64,000 bases of DNA from CBDFKS01 sp965248905 (GTDB lineage Bacteria > Chloroflexota > Dehalococcoidia > Lucifugimonadales > JAGWBF01). Position 1 is the stretch's first letter, and the number at the start of each line of letters is the position of its first letter. The DNA lies in NCBI GenBank assembly GCA_965248905.1, contig CBDFKS010000007.1, forward strand, positions 2,096,655 to 2,160,654, read 5' to 3'. Under the pieces are notes generated by a model. It was given only the letters and a program-made list of their open reading frames with translations. It was not told the DNA's origin and did no database searches. Below are positions 8,407-16,553 of this stretch, piece after piece. A program made the position numbers and the translations under genes.

Positions 8407-8964
8407 TCCAAGTTATTTTGGTGACATTCTTCCATAATGGCAGCTACCTCACAGCCGTCCCCTCGATATACTTTGGTCCCCTGCCTCACCTTCGGATTCT
8501 TAGCCGGTTTCGATGTTGCCCCACTCAAATCTCTTCCTAACCCCGTTCTGAAATATCATCTCTCCTTCGAAAGTGGTCCCCATATTCTGGTTACCAGAAC
8601 TGTACTCGATGTTACCATATATTTTTAATGTCAGCGTATCCCCATCCAGCTGGCCGTTTAGAACATGGAATTCGGCCTCGTTGATGCTTAGCCCGAATCC
8701 ACCGATGGACAGGGATGGACGGCGTGAGGGCAGCGGAAGGGGGTGAGGGAGTTACAGGCGCGATGATCCGGGGGCTCGAATTTGGGTAGACGGGAGGTTG
8801 GCGGGCGGTCTGCAGGCGCTTTTGGGGGCACCGATAGCGGCCTACAGTGGCTGTGGCGAGCGAGATGGCGGGATAGGACACGGCAAGAGGCGCTCGCGGA
8901 CTGGGCTGGCGCGAGTTTGCGGGGACGTTGGGTTGGCTGGCGGGTCAGTGGCGGACGGGCGCCG
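8407..8964. other. Degraded stretch left of the IS1380 transposase
   Basis: Holds a likely gene tail on the minus strand (8500-8720), followed by G-rich DNA without a convincing frame. It may contain the unrecognised left end of the IS1380 element. Confidence 0.35.
8500..8720 (-). pseudogene. C-terminal fragment of an unknown protein
   Basis: A minus-strand frame of about 70 codons ends in TAA at 8500-8502. It reads like an extracellular beta-rich domain (GGFGLSINEAEF, LDGDTLTLKIYG, then FEGEMIF). Just upstream a different frame carries a Pro/Thr/Ser-rich stretch, so a frameshift may separate a linker from this domain. No family assigned. Confidence 0.3.
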
Positions 8965-10290
8965 TCAGGCTGGGAGTGGAATGGCTCGCAGTCGGGCTAG
9001 GGCGCGGCTGAACTGCTCCTCCCAGGGCCAGCGCCGGGGAAGATGCAGGGTCAATCGGCGTGCCGAGCGGGTGATCCGTCCGGCCAAGGCAAAGACCCGT
9101 CGTCTGAGGGTCTTGGTGGTCACGATCTGCTGACCCAGGCCGATGCGGGCTGTCCAGCGGGCCAGGTTGTGCGCCATCACCTGTACCGCCAGCCAGGCGC
9201 CGTTGGCGGCGAAGCGGCCCGAGGGGAGATGGTTCAGCCCCACGCCGTACTTGAGGTCGCGTATTGCATTCTCGATCTCGGCGTGACGGCGATGATCGGC
9301 CTCCAGTTCCAGCGTCTCCCCGTCCCGGTCGGTGATGAAGCCGTGATAGCTGTAGGTGGCGAAGAGAGCCAGTTGAGAACAGGGCGCCGGCTTCACCCGC
9401 CGGACGATGAGCCGTACCGGCGCGGCGTCCGGCTCGGCCTGGAATGGGGTGTAGGTGGTCTCGGCCACATCGGCGGCGCCGTCCATCCAGTAAGGAATCG
9501 GCGTCCAGGCATCTTCGGGTATCGCCTCGATGAGATTGTGCAGGCGGGCGCGCTGGCGGATGGCGATGGAGAAGCGGACATCCATCCGGCGGCAGACGGC
9601 GACCACGGCGTGGGTATAGAAGCCGCTGTCGGCCCGCACCGTGAGTTGGCCCCTGGCTCCGCAGTAGCGCACCCGCCCCACCGTTTCACGCAGGAAGTGG
9701 GCAGCGCCGCGGGCGGTGTTGGCCCGGCCCTCGCGCAGGCGGGCCATCAGCACGTCGCCGGTGCCGGCGGCGACGGCCAGCAGCGGGTGATAGCCCCGCG
9801 CACCGGTGTAGCCGTGGTGGCGTGCGCCCTCCTTGGCCAGTCCGTAGGTCTCGCAGATGGTCGAATCAAGGTCGATGGTGAATGGTGCGTCGCCGGGTCC
9901 GGCACCGGCCTTCCAGACCCGGTCCAGCAACTCGCGGCTCACCCGGTCCAGTTGGCGGACATGGCCCCACCGGAAGCTGCGCAGGAAGGTGCCCAGGGTG
10001 GAGGGAGCCTTAGCCGTGAAACCGAGCACGCGGGCGGTCCCGCCGGCGCGCAGCACATCGGCGTCGTCGATGCAATCTCCGCCGGCTAGGGCGGAGGCCA
10101 CCAGGGTCATCATCTTGTCGCCGGTGTTCGCCCGGCCCGGCGCGCCGCCGAGGTCGAGGTGCTTCCGGAGGAGTTGGGGCAGGCCAAGGCGCAGGGCGAG
10201 GGTGGCGGGAAGGATCAGCCCGGCATTGGCCACCAGGCGGTGGTCGTCGAAGGCGATTTGGATCCGGTCGGGGTGGTTACGTGGTAGCAT
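8965..10290 (-). CDS. IS1380-family transposase
   Basis: 441 residues, full length for IS1380 transposases (DDE_Tnp group 1). Catalytic Asp in TIDLDSTI, second Asp in VRADSGFY, Glu in the HAEIENAIRDLKYG block, all in the usual order. Higher GC than neighbours. I could not define the terminal inverted repeats. The right end probably lies between 10340 and 10390, close to the end of the adjacent membrane protein, which may be clipped by the insertion. No frameshifts or stops. Confidence 0.9.
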   Translation of the reverse strand: MLPRNHPDRIQIAFDDHRLVANAGLILPATLALRLGLPQLLRKHLDLGGAPGRANTGDKMMTLVASALAGGDCIDDADVLRAGGTARVLGFTAKAPSTLGTFLRSFRWGHVRQLDRVSRELLDRVWKAGAGPGDAPFTIDLDSTICETYGLAKEGARHHGYTGARGYHPLLAVAAGTGDVLMARLREGRANTARGAAHFLRETVGRVRYCGARGQLTVRADSGFYTHAVVAVCRRMDVRFSIAIRQRARLHNLIEAIPEDAWTPIPYWMDGAADVAETTYTPFQAEPDAAPVRLIVRRVKPAPCSQLALFATYSYHGFITDRDGETLELEADHRRHAEIENAIRDLKYGVGLNHLPSGRFAANGAWLAVQVMAHNLARWTARIGLGQQIVTTKTLRRRVFALAGRITRSARRLTLHLPRRWPWEEQFSRALARLRAIPLPA

Positions 10291-10383
10291 CTATCGGGTG
10301 CTCCTTTTCTGGGACCGGTTTTCTGTTTCAAAACCATTATCCCAGATTCAGAGGCGCACTCTTTTGTTTCTTCAGCAGGCCTC

Positions 10384-10788
10384 CTACACGCCGTCCTTCG
10401 GTGGATTAGGGCTTAGCTGGAAGCCGCCTGGTTCATTCGGGAAAAACAACACCGGAGCAAGACTACGTTCAAGAATCCACGGTTCACCTTCAAGGCTTAC
10501 GCTAATGGTCAAAGACAGATTCCGTGCTGGCAGAGTTCCAACGTTCGAATAGGAAATTCCTAAGAACGGGGCAGGCCATGGTTCACGATGACTCGGGTCG
10601 AACATATCCTTAATGCCTGTTACCCCAACCCATGGACGCATACGTAGAGATTGCTCTTTTTTGACGGCGTCTAAGGATCTTTTGCTGGTATACGCAACGT
10701 AACTAGATATGACAAGAGAGATAACGACGCCGATCATACCGGCTGCCTGAATAGTGTCAGGGTTCCAGCCCCATTCGCTCATACCCAT
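10384..10788 (-). CDS. Unknown protein with one N-terminal transmembrane helix
   Basis: 134 residues from the ATG at 10788, preceded by AAAGGAG. The frame extends 13 codons upstream without support. One hydrophobic helix (~12-32) is followed by a basic, probably cytoplasmic region, then a beta-rich domain. The C-terminus falls next to the presumed right end of IS1380, so it may be truncated. No family recognised. Confidence 0.5.
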   Translation of the reverse strand: MGMSEWGWNPDTIQAAGMIGVVISLVISSYVAYTSKRSLDAVKKEQSLRMRPWVGVTGIKDMFDPSHREPWPAPFLGISYSNVGTLPARNLSLTISVSLEGEPWILERSLAPVLFFPNEPGGFQLSPNPPKDGV

Positions 10789-10915
10789 TTGTAACTCCTT
10801 TCCCGTCCAAGGTATCAACAACACCATAAGCAGCTAAAGTCTGAGTCCAGGGAGGTTCGGTCGAGCTATCTCTAAAAAGTTCGTGGGCAAAGCCTTAGCA
10901 ATTCTATCGTGGCCG

Positions 10916-11287
10916 TTATAGCCGCCCCCTCCATTCCCTCTGCCTCTTGACCGGGGCTTGCCGTATTCTATCAGCCGGCGAGATGTCCCAATGAAACTGT
11001 GCCTCGTCCTCGATGCCCAGAGTTCGGAAATAGGTATCCGATATGTTTTTCCAGCCACCGATCAGGCGGAGCGCTCTCTCAGGCATTTTCCCTCGGAGCG
11101 CGACCATAGCATAGTTGTGCCGGAACTGATGGGTATGGAGAGGGACTCCAGCGCGTCTGCCCAGCTTCCTGAGCATGTTGTAAATGCCGTTGGGCAACAA
11201 CGGATCGCCTCGTTCACTGACCCACAAGGGCGATGTAGAGGGTGAGAGCTGAGCACAAGCGGTTAGATACGCCCACAGAGCCTCTTA
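10916..11287 (-). pseudogene. C-terminal half of a tyrosine recombinase/integrase
   Basis: The readable frame (10916 to about 11287) contains the catalytic-domain end of a phage-type integrase: an LWVSERGDPL block, HQFRH (the H-x-x-R box), GGW, and a Tyr in DTYFRTLG as nucleophile. The N-terminal DNA-binding domain and the first catalytic Arg are missing. The frame opens right after a stop at the border with the deacetylase gene, so the upstream part has been lost by rearrangement. Confidence 0.7.
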
Positions 11288-12139
11288 AACTGTTGTGCCG
11301 TTATGGGCGAGCCAGAACTCGGCGAGTTCAAGCGGCTTTGGCCACCAGACGTCACCCTTGCCGAGAATCTTCTGGATCAGCCGCTCCAGCATGCGCATGC
11401 GCGCCGGTCGGCCGATCACTTGGGGATGGCCGAGCCAGTTGAAGAAGCTGCCCTCCTCATACAACCCCTCGAACTCTTCCGACCAGATCTCCCACACTTC
11501 CTGCTGGCTCCAGATACCGTGACCGACCGGTGGCACCGAGCTGAACTGAAAGAAAGGGGCGTCGTTATTGCACCAGGCAGTTGGGAACTCCACGAGGGGG
11601 CCATGCACCGTATCGTGGCAGTACGGCAAGTCAGTGTCCAGGGCGTTGCTGTGATATACGAAGCCGTGCTTCTTATACAGCTCCATAGTGTACTTGCTCG
11701 GATCGGCGGAGGGCGCGCGGGCTCCTACAGGCTTCACCCCGAGGACCTTCTGGAAAATGTTAAGGCTCTTCAGTAGGAGCTCCTCTTCCTCTTCAGGACC
11801 TGACATGAAGAAAGGCTTTTCGTGGAGGTAGCCATGATGGCCCACTTCATGACCCCGGCTTACGATATCTTCGCACAGCGCGGGGTAGTGCTCGACGATC
11901 CAGCCAGGGATGAAGAAGCAAGTCTTGATGTCGTAGCGATCCAGCAGGTCGAGGATGCGTGGGGCGCCAGTCTTTGGCCCGTAAGCCGCCATCGACATAT
12001 GCAACGGTCGTTCAGCGAGGGTGCGATCGCGGTTCATCCACGAGCTCTCGCCGTCCAGATCGAAGGTCATCATGACTGCACAGCGTGCTCCCCTCTCCCA
12101 GGAGATCGCCCGGCTCATCCCGATTCTTAAAGCATTCAT
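11285..12139 (-). CDS. Polysaccharide deacetylase (NodB-fold) family protein
   Basis: 284 residues. Metal/catalytic motif 1 TFDLDGES (25-32; the double Asp), then HEVGHHGYLHE (near residues 95-106) supplying the zinc-binding His pair, and an ARAPSAD motif corresponding to the RxP region. This layout fits the cytoplasmic PuuE/HpPgdA-like branch of CE4-related enzymes, which act on N-acyl or cyclic amide bonds. No signal peptide. The substrate is not known. Confidence 0.85.
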   Translation of the reverse strand: MNALRIGMSRAISWERGARCAVMMTFDLDGESSWMNRDRTLAERPLHMSMAAYGPKTGAPRILDLLDRYDIKTCFFIPGWIVEHYPALCEDIVSRGHEVGHHGYLHEKPFFMSGPEEEEELLLKSLNIFQKVLGVKPVGARAPSADPSKYTMELYKKHGFVYHSNALDTDLPYCHDTVHGPLVEFPTAWCNNDAPFFQFSSVPPVGHGIWSQQEVWEIWSEEFEGLYEEGSFFNWLGHPQVIGRPARMRMLERLIQKILGKGDVWWPKPLELAEFWLAHNGTTV

Positions 12140-12483
12140 TCAATTCCCCGTCTCAACTGGTAGATTCTCAAGGCAAATGTCACCTCGAGTTCCTGCCCAT
12201 GTTACTGCATGACAATCCTATTGTATCATCGTATCGAGACTCCTCTGTAACCCAATCTCGAGCCGGCCTTCAGAGAGCTCACCAGACCCCCCTCCAACGC
12301 CTTATCTCGCGGCTTCCACAGTGTACTCTGTACTCTTGCTCAGTCCCGCAGCCCATTGTGGGTAGCTGGAGTCCAGGGCCCCGATCTCCATCATCCCCCG
12401 GTCGACAATATAAGGGCTCTCCGCTCGGCCAACAGCTTCGAAAGTTTTTTAAGTAGGCGAAGCTCACCCCTCCCCAGTCTCCC
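12140..12483. other. Intergenic stretch upstream of the deacetylase
   Basis: Nothing recognised. The final ~120 bases are continuous with the open frame of the Gly-rich pseudogene but show no family features. Confidence 0.35.
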
Positions 12484-13088
12484 AGAGGAGCTGGAGGAAG
12501 AGTCTGTCCCGCGCACATTCGGCAGCAACGATGTAACCGGCACGAGATACCTGGGAGGCCGCAGCGGTGGCAACACAGTCAACGACGGGCGCACCCTTGG
12601 GAACACCATTGTAGGAGGCAACACACGGCGCAACGGCGGAAGTTATGGCGGTCTGGGCGGCTTTGGCAACGTAGGTGGCAGCGTCGCCTAGGCTTATGGT
12701 GACTTGCTGGACCCCAACGACCCCGGCAGTGGTGGTGGCTCCGACGGCGGTGTGGGAGGTGATGGTGGGGGCGTGCTCCGAATCGACGCCGTTACTATGA
12801 TCCTGGACGGCCTAATACTGGCGAACGGAACGGGACTGATTACTGTTCCGGCGGTGGCAGTGGCGGCAGGGTTAGAGTGGACGTGGTCACGTTGAGTGGA
12901 CTGGGCAGCATTCGCGCCAATGGAGGAGCGGCCTCCAGCACGATTAACGCAGACGGGAGGATGGCGGACGGGTCGCTGTCTACTACAGCAATGCCACGGG
13001 CTTCAATCTTTCCCAGGTGTCTGCTCTGGGAGGCGGCGGCCTCAACGCCGGCGGTACCGGCACAGTGTCCCTAGTGGTTGTCCCCTAG
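12484..13088 (+). pseudogene. Broken Gly-rich surface-type protein
   Basis: Three segments in different frames read as one protein: a Gly/Asn-rich part up to 12688, an in-frame TAG (12689-12691), continuation through the DPNDPGSGGG block to about 12835, a shift into a frame reading GGGSGGRVRVDVVTLSG and then SIRANGGAAS, and a last shift into a frame reading RVAVYYSNATGF and ending near SLVVVP with TAG at 13086-13088. At least one nonsense and two frameshift lesions are present. The repetitive Gly-rich beta pattern suggests a cell-surface or secreted beta-helix protein. Function unknown. Confidence 0.55.
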
Positions 13089-13128
13089 GAGTTCCGGTGC
13101 CTATTAGATAATAGTGCAATAGCTAAAA

Positions 13129-13162
13129 CAAAGACCTCTGCGAAAGACTGCCGAGGTCTTTG
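13129..13162 (+). terminator. Perfect hairpin downstream of the Gly-rich pseudogene
   Basis: 10-bp perfect stem CAAAGACCTC / GAGGTCTTTG with a 14-base loop, 40 bp after the pseudogene stop. Only a short T-poor tail follows, so it is terminator-like but not classical. Confidence 0.5.
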
Positions 13163-13388
13163 TGCTATCGTTCGCCGTTGGTGGGCCTACGTGTACTGAA
13201 TTGCGAACTTTTCAATTGGCCGTTGCCTTGTGAACCCACCCACGAGAGCTTTGTGGCGGCCCAAGTCATTTGGTAGCGCGGCTTCCATCCGACATCAGGC
13301 GACCAGGGCAATGACTCGGAACTGGCTACTCTACCAGGTGGGCAGGCTCCAGCACCTGCGCTGTGGAGGAGAATAACCGTGCGAGCCA

Positions 13389-13700
13389 TCAGGAGAGTGG
13401 CGTACAAGTTACTGAACCTGGATCACCCGTGAACTCCTGGATTTCTCGTTTGGTGGGCAACAACCCATCAACATTCAGAGGTAAAGCCCGGTAGGCCTGC
13501 GCCCTACCGTCCATCAACCAAATCTGAACACCGGAGATCTTGAATGCTTCACCACTTTCTAGTTCCCAGATTTCAACAATTCCGCATCTGACGAACTGTA
13601 GAGGACCGACAAGAGTTACTGGACTATTGAAGTCTAGGTTGACTGAGGCACCGATCCTTGTTCCTCCCGTTGTCAGGATGTTGGTGTCCACTATTGCCAT
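13389..13700 (-). CDS. Small unknown protein
   Basis: 103 residues, no membrane segment, beta-rich composition. It lies 45 bp downstream of the exported protein at 13746 on the same strand and may be its operon partner. The ribosome site is weak. No family recognised. A further 80-residue minus-strand frame (13165-13407) overlaps its end but looks less protein-like. Confidence 0.4.
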   Translation of the reverse strand: MAIVDTNILTTGGTRIGASVNLDFNSPVTLVGPLQFVRCGIVEIWELESGEAFKISGVQIWLMDGRAQAYRALPLNVDGLLPTKREIQEFTGDPGSVTCTPLS

Positions 13701-13745
13701 CCGACCCCAGATCTCTTATTGATCTCTTGAGGCTTATAAAGGAGG

Positions 13746-14369
13746 CTAGTCACTTTCCTTACCAGGTGGGCACTCTAGAGGTGCGCCCCTTCCCGGCCCT
13801 TCGTAGATCACCTTCCGGCTTTCTAGGTTGTAAACGGTAACCTGATCATCTGGGTCCGAATCGCCCACGCTTATGGGGTTGGGACGTTGTGGGGCCTCTT
13901 GATACGGGTTCGTCCGGCCTGGGTCATATGGCATGTAGTGCACTACCTCAGCTTGCGCGACGTCAACGATGATACCGAGTTGCGTAATGCTGGTCCACGT
14001 CGAAGAAAATTCAAGTGCTCGGGTTCCCTGGCAATTGTCACCGTCTAGCCACGGACCCGAGTATTCTACCGGCTGCTCCCAGGTAGCTATAAAATAAACT
14101 CCCGTGGTCTGACCAACAGGCCTTTGGTAGAAATCAGAGGCAGTCCAGGGCTGGTTGCCTGCGATGCTGTCGACTGATCCCGACTGCCGTACGATGTCAG
14201 CGGCATCTTGCTTCGCGTCGTCGTCCAGTGGTGATGGGGTCGGAATTGGCAAGGACACGGGTCTCCCGTATTGGTCCTGCTGGCTTGCAAGCACAGCCAC
14301 TGTACCACCTATCACTCCGATAACGAGAAGCAGCGCCAATAATACTCTAGGATGGTGTATCTTTGGCAT
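13746..14369 (-). CDS. Membrane-anchored or exported unknown protein
   Basis: 207 residues from the ATG at 14369, preceded by GGGAGGAGG. The track-length frame to 14564 runs into transposase DNA and is not supported. One N-terminal hydrophobic helix (~8-28) is followed by a Pro/Thr linker (PIPTPSP) and a soluble extracellular domain with few cysteines. Topology: single helix, domain outside. No known domain. Likely transcribed with 13389. Confidence 0.6.
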   Translation of the reverse strand: MPKIHHPRVLLALLLVIGVIGGTVAVLASQQDQYGRPVSLPIPTPSPLDDDAKQDAADIVRQSGSVDSIAGNQPWTASDFYQRPVGQTTGVYFIATWEQPVEYSGPWLDGDNCQGTRALEFSSTWTSITQLGIIVDVAQAEVVHYMPYDPGRTNPYQEAPQRPNPISVGDSDPDDQVTVYNLESRKVIYEGPGRGAPLECPPGKESD

Positions 14370-14457
14370 GTTGACCTCCTCCCGCCCTTCTATTGAATGA
14401 AATGCAAAGCCAATCATAATATGAAGGACTGAGTGCGGAGGAGTCAAGCTTAATCTC

Positions 14458-15118
14458 TCAGGACTTATGGTACAGGGCGATAGCCTCCTTTGGAGTAAGC
14501 ATGTTGATGCCCATATGAGGGCGTACGGAGTTGTAGGTGTCCAGGAAGCGCTGGTACCACGCATTCAATCCAGGTGGTCTTGCGGTGCTTCCTCCAGCCA
14601 GAAGAAGAACTCCTCTTCATCCGTGCGAAAGCTCCGCTCTACCACTGCGTTCTCATTGGGAGCACTCTTGTGGATGTAGAAGTGCTCTAGTCCCACCTCC
14701 GCACACTTCGCGTGGAAGCGCTTCTGGAACTCCAAGCCGTTGTCGGTTTGGACATAGTGCAACGGGAAGGGGAACTGCTGGGTAGCATGGTACAAGGCCA
14801 GGAGTGCTCCGCCCTCATCCAGCTTGGGGAGGACCAGCCCGACCTTGTAGCGGGTGGAGATGTCCAGGGCCGCATAGAGATAGCAGGTGTACGGGAGCCC
14901 GGAGAGTTCCGGCGTGACGTACTTCACGTCCATCTGGAGATAGCCCAGCCCCGGACAGTTACGGGGTCGCATGACTTGGCCGTTCTGAAAACGGGGCCGC
15001 CGTCGCTTGGTGCTGGGACGGACCAAGCCCGTCCGCTGCAAATACCGATGAATGGTCGACGCTGAGACCTCCAGCCCCTGCGCCTGCGCCAACACCGCGG
15101 CGCTCGCCCTTGCGATAC
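14458..15118 (-). pseudogene. IS481/IS3-type transposase remnant
   Basis: The rve integrase core is readable: QMDVKY (first Asp), YVQTDNGLEF (second Asp) and NENAVVERSFRTDEEEF (Glu). The frame stops at 14565, but the family's closing segment (LNAWYQRFLDTYNSVRPHMG, then LTPKEA) continues in another frame to TGA at 14458-14460, so there is one frameshift. The N-terminal HTH region is missing because the element joins foreign DNA near 15100. It overlaps antisense the start of the exported protein at 15052. Confidence 0.75.
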
Positions 15119-16230
15119 CACAGGTTGCCCTGGCCGACGGCCATTGGGGGTTCGACTTCGAGCCCCCGGAGCCGGTCCACGGACGCAGGCTCTTCGTCGA
15201 GAGGCTGAGCGTCTCAGGCGACCGCGCCGAGGTGACCCTGCGGGCTGCTACGAGCCTCGACCTTCGGGCGCGGGCCTACGGCGGCTGGCAGGGACGCCAG
15301 CTCCGTTTCTGGGGGTCGGCCAGCCTGGACGAGGGGGAGACCGTCGAGTACGACCTGCCCCTCTCCGGCGAGTCGCCCTCCCTCACCTTCTCCTGGGAGG
15401 ACTCCCTGGGACAGGCGGGAGCCTTCACGCTCAAGGGCGGCCAGCTTCCCTATCCCCTGCCGTCAGTGGACGGAGAGCTCTGTGACATCCGGGTCAGCTC
15501 CCTGGGCTGGACGCCGGGGAGCATCGAGGGAACCGTGGCCTCTGAGTGCGTGTCCACGACCCTGGAGACCATCAGCCTCCAGACGGTGACCGGACATGAC
15601 AGCATGACGGAGATAGCCGTCATGGACGCTGCGGTCACCTCCATCACGGGAACCGTCAGCGTCGCGGCTGGTGGTTCTCGCGCGACAGCATCCTTTGTCC
15701 CAAATGGTGCGACGAGCTTCTCCATGTCCATCGGGGAAGGGGAGGCGGTCCACAGCGTTGCCATAAACGCCGCCCTTCGGGCCGACCTGGAGGTCGTGCT
15801 GCCCCCGCTGGTCCAGCTCACCCATCACCCGGAGCGGACGGAGCAGGTCATCCGAACAGTGAGCATGGTGCGTCCTGGGGCCAGCGACAGCGTCAGCGAG
15901 ACGGTGACGTTGACCTGCGAAGACGGGACCACGGAGGAGCACACCGTCTCGGCCTCCGTCTCCATCCCAAGCGAGGTCTTTCACAGCGACGTGACCATCT
16001 CCATCCTCCACCCGGAGCACGTCAAGGCCGAGCTGGTGGAGCGAGAGCCCCTCACGCCCAGCAGGAGCGAGGCGGCAGCCCTGGCTCTCACCATCGGCTC
16101 CGACGACCCCTACGAGGCCCTGGCGCTGCCGGAACCCGAGCCGGAGCCGGACCCCTCTGAGCAGACCTCCCTCAGCGATGAGGAGGCGCGGGACATCTTC
16201 GACATTCTGGGATGGTGGTGGCCGTGGTAA
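15052..16230 (+). CDS. Exported beta-rich protein of the conjugative module
   Basis: 392 residues from the only in-frame ATG. The first ~17 residues lie inside transposase-derived DNA, so the native start is probably lost. Residues ~17-33 resemble the end of a signal peptide (ALAIPQVALADG; cleavage likely after VALA). The rest is rich in beta-strand and Thr/Ser, with an acidic Pro/Glu tail (PEPEPEPD) before a Trp-rich end. It overlaps the pilin gene by 19 bp, so they are translated together. Its role is probably structural, at the cell surface. No domain recognised. Confidence 0.6.
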   Translation: MVDAETSSPCACANTAALALAIPQVALADGHWGFDFEPPEPVHGRRLFVERLSVSGDRAEVTLRAATSLDLRARAYGGWQGRQLRFWGSASLDEGETVEYDLPLSGESPSLTFSWEDSLGQAGAFTLKGGQLPYPLPSVDGELCDIRVSSLGWTPGSIEGTVASECVSTTLETISLQTVTGHDSMTEIAVMDAAVTSITGTVSVAAGGSRATASFVPNGATSFSMSIGEGEAVHSVAINAALRADLEVVLPPLVQLTHHPERTEQVIRTVSMVRPGASDSVSETVTLTCEDGTTEEHTVSASVSIPSEVFHSDVTISILHPEHVKAELVEREPLTPSRSEAAALALTIGSDDPYEALALPEPEPEPDPSEQTSLSDEEARDIFDILGWWWPW

Positions 16231-16538
16231 GGCGAGTAATCACGACCCTGCTCCTCACCGGCGCGGCGCTGGCGTCAATGGGCGCTGCGCCGGTGGAGGA
16301 GTACGAGATGCTCTGGGCCTTCAACAGCGCACTGACGGCGATGGTCTATGCCGCCACCGGCCTGGCGTTCTTCGCCATCGTCTGGGCGGGCTTCGTCCTC
16401 ATGGCGGAGGGAACCGAGGAGCGGAGCTCAGGGCGAGCGAGGAACGCCGTCCTGGGGGCGGTCATCGGACTGGTGCTGGTGCTCTCCGCCAAGGGAGTCG
16501 CCGTGGCGCTGCTCTCCGGCATCGTCCCCATCCCATAG
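16212..16538 (+). CDS. VirB2/TrbC-like pilin or small T4SS membrane protein
   Basis: 108 residues with a signal-like N-terminal helix (~8-25), then two hydrophobic helices (~42-66 and ~80-104) separated by a short charged loop (EGTEERSSGRAR). This is the size and topology of VirB2/TrbC pilins. It sits directly upstream of VirB4, as in many type IV secretion clusters. It starts inside the preceding gene. Assignment rests on topology and context, not on residue identity. Confidence 0.65.
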   Translation: MVVAVVRRVITTLLLTGAALASMGAAPVEEYEMLWAFNSALTAMVYAATGLAFFAIVWAGFVLMAEGTEERSSGRARNAVLGAVIGLVLVLSAKGVAVALLSGIVPIP

Positions 16539-16553
16539 CAAAGGAGAACCCAT

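Noticed and set aside
9043..10089. 348-residue plus-strand frame
   Set aside because: Antisense to the IS1380 transposase in GC-rich DNA.
13165..13407. 80-residue minus-strand frame
   Set aside because: Overlaps the neighbouring small gene, no ribosome site, and composition unlike protein.
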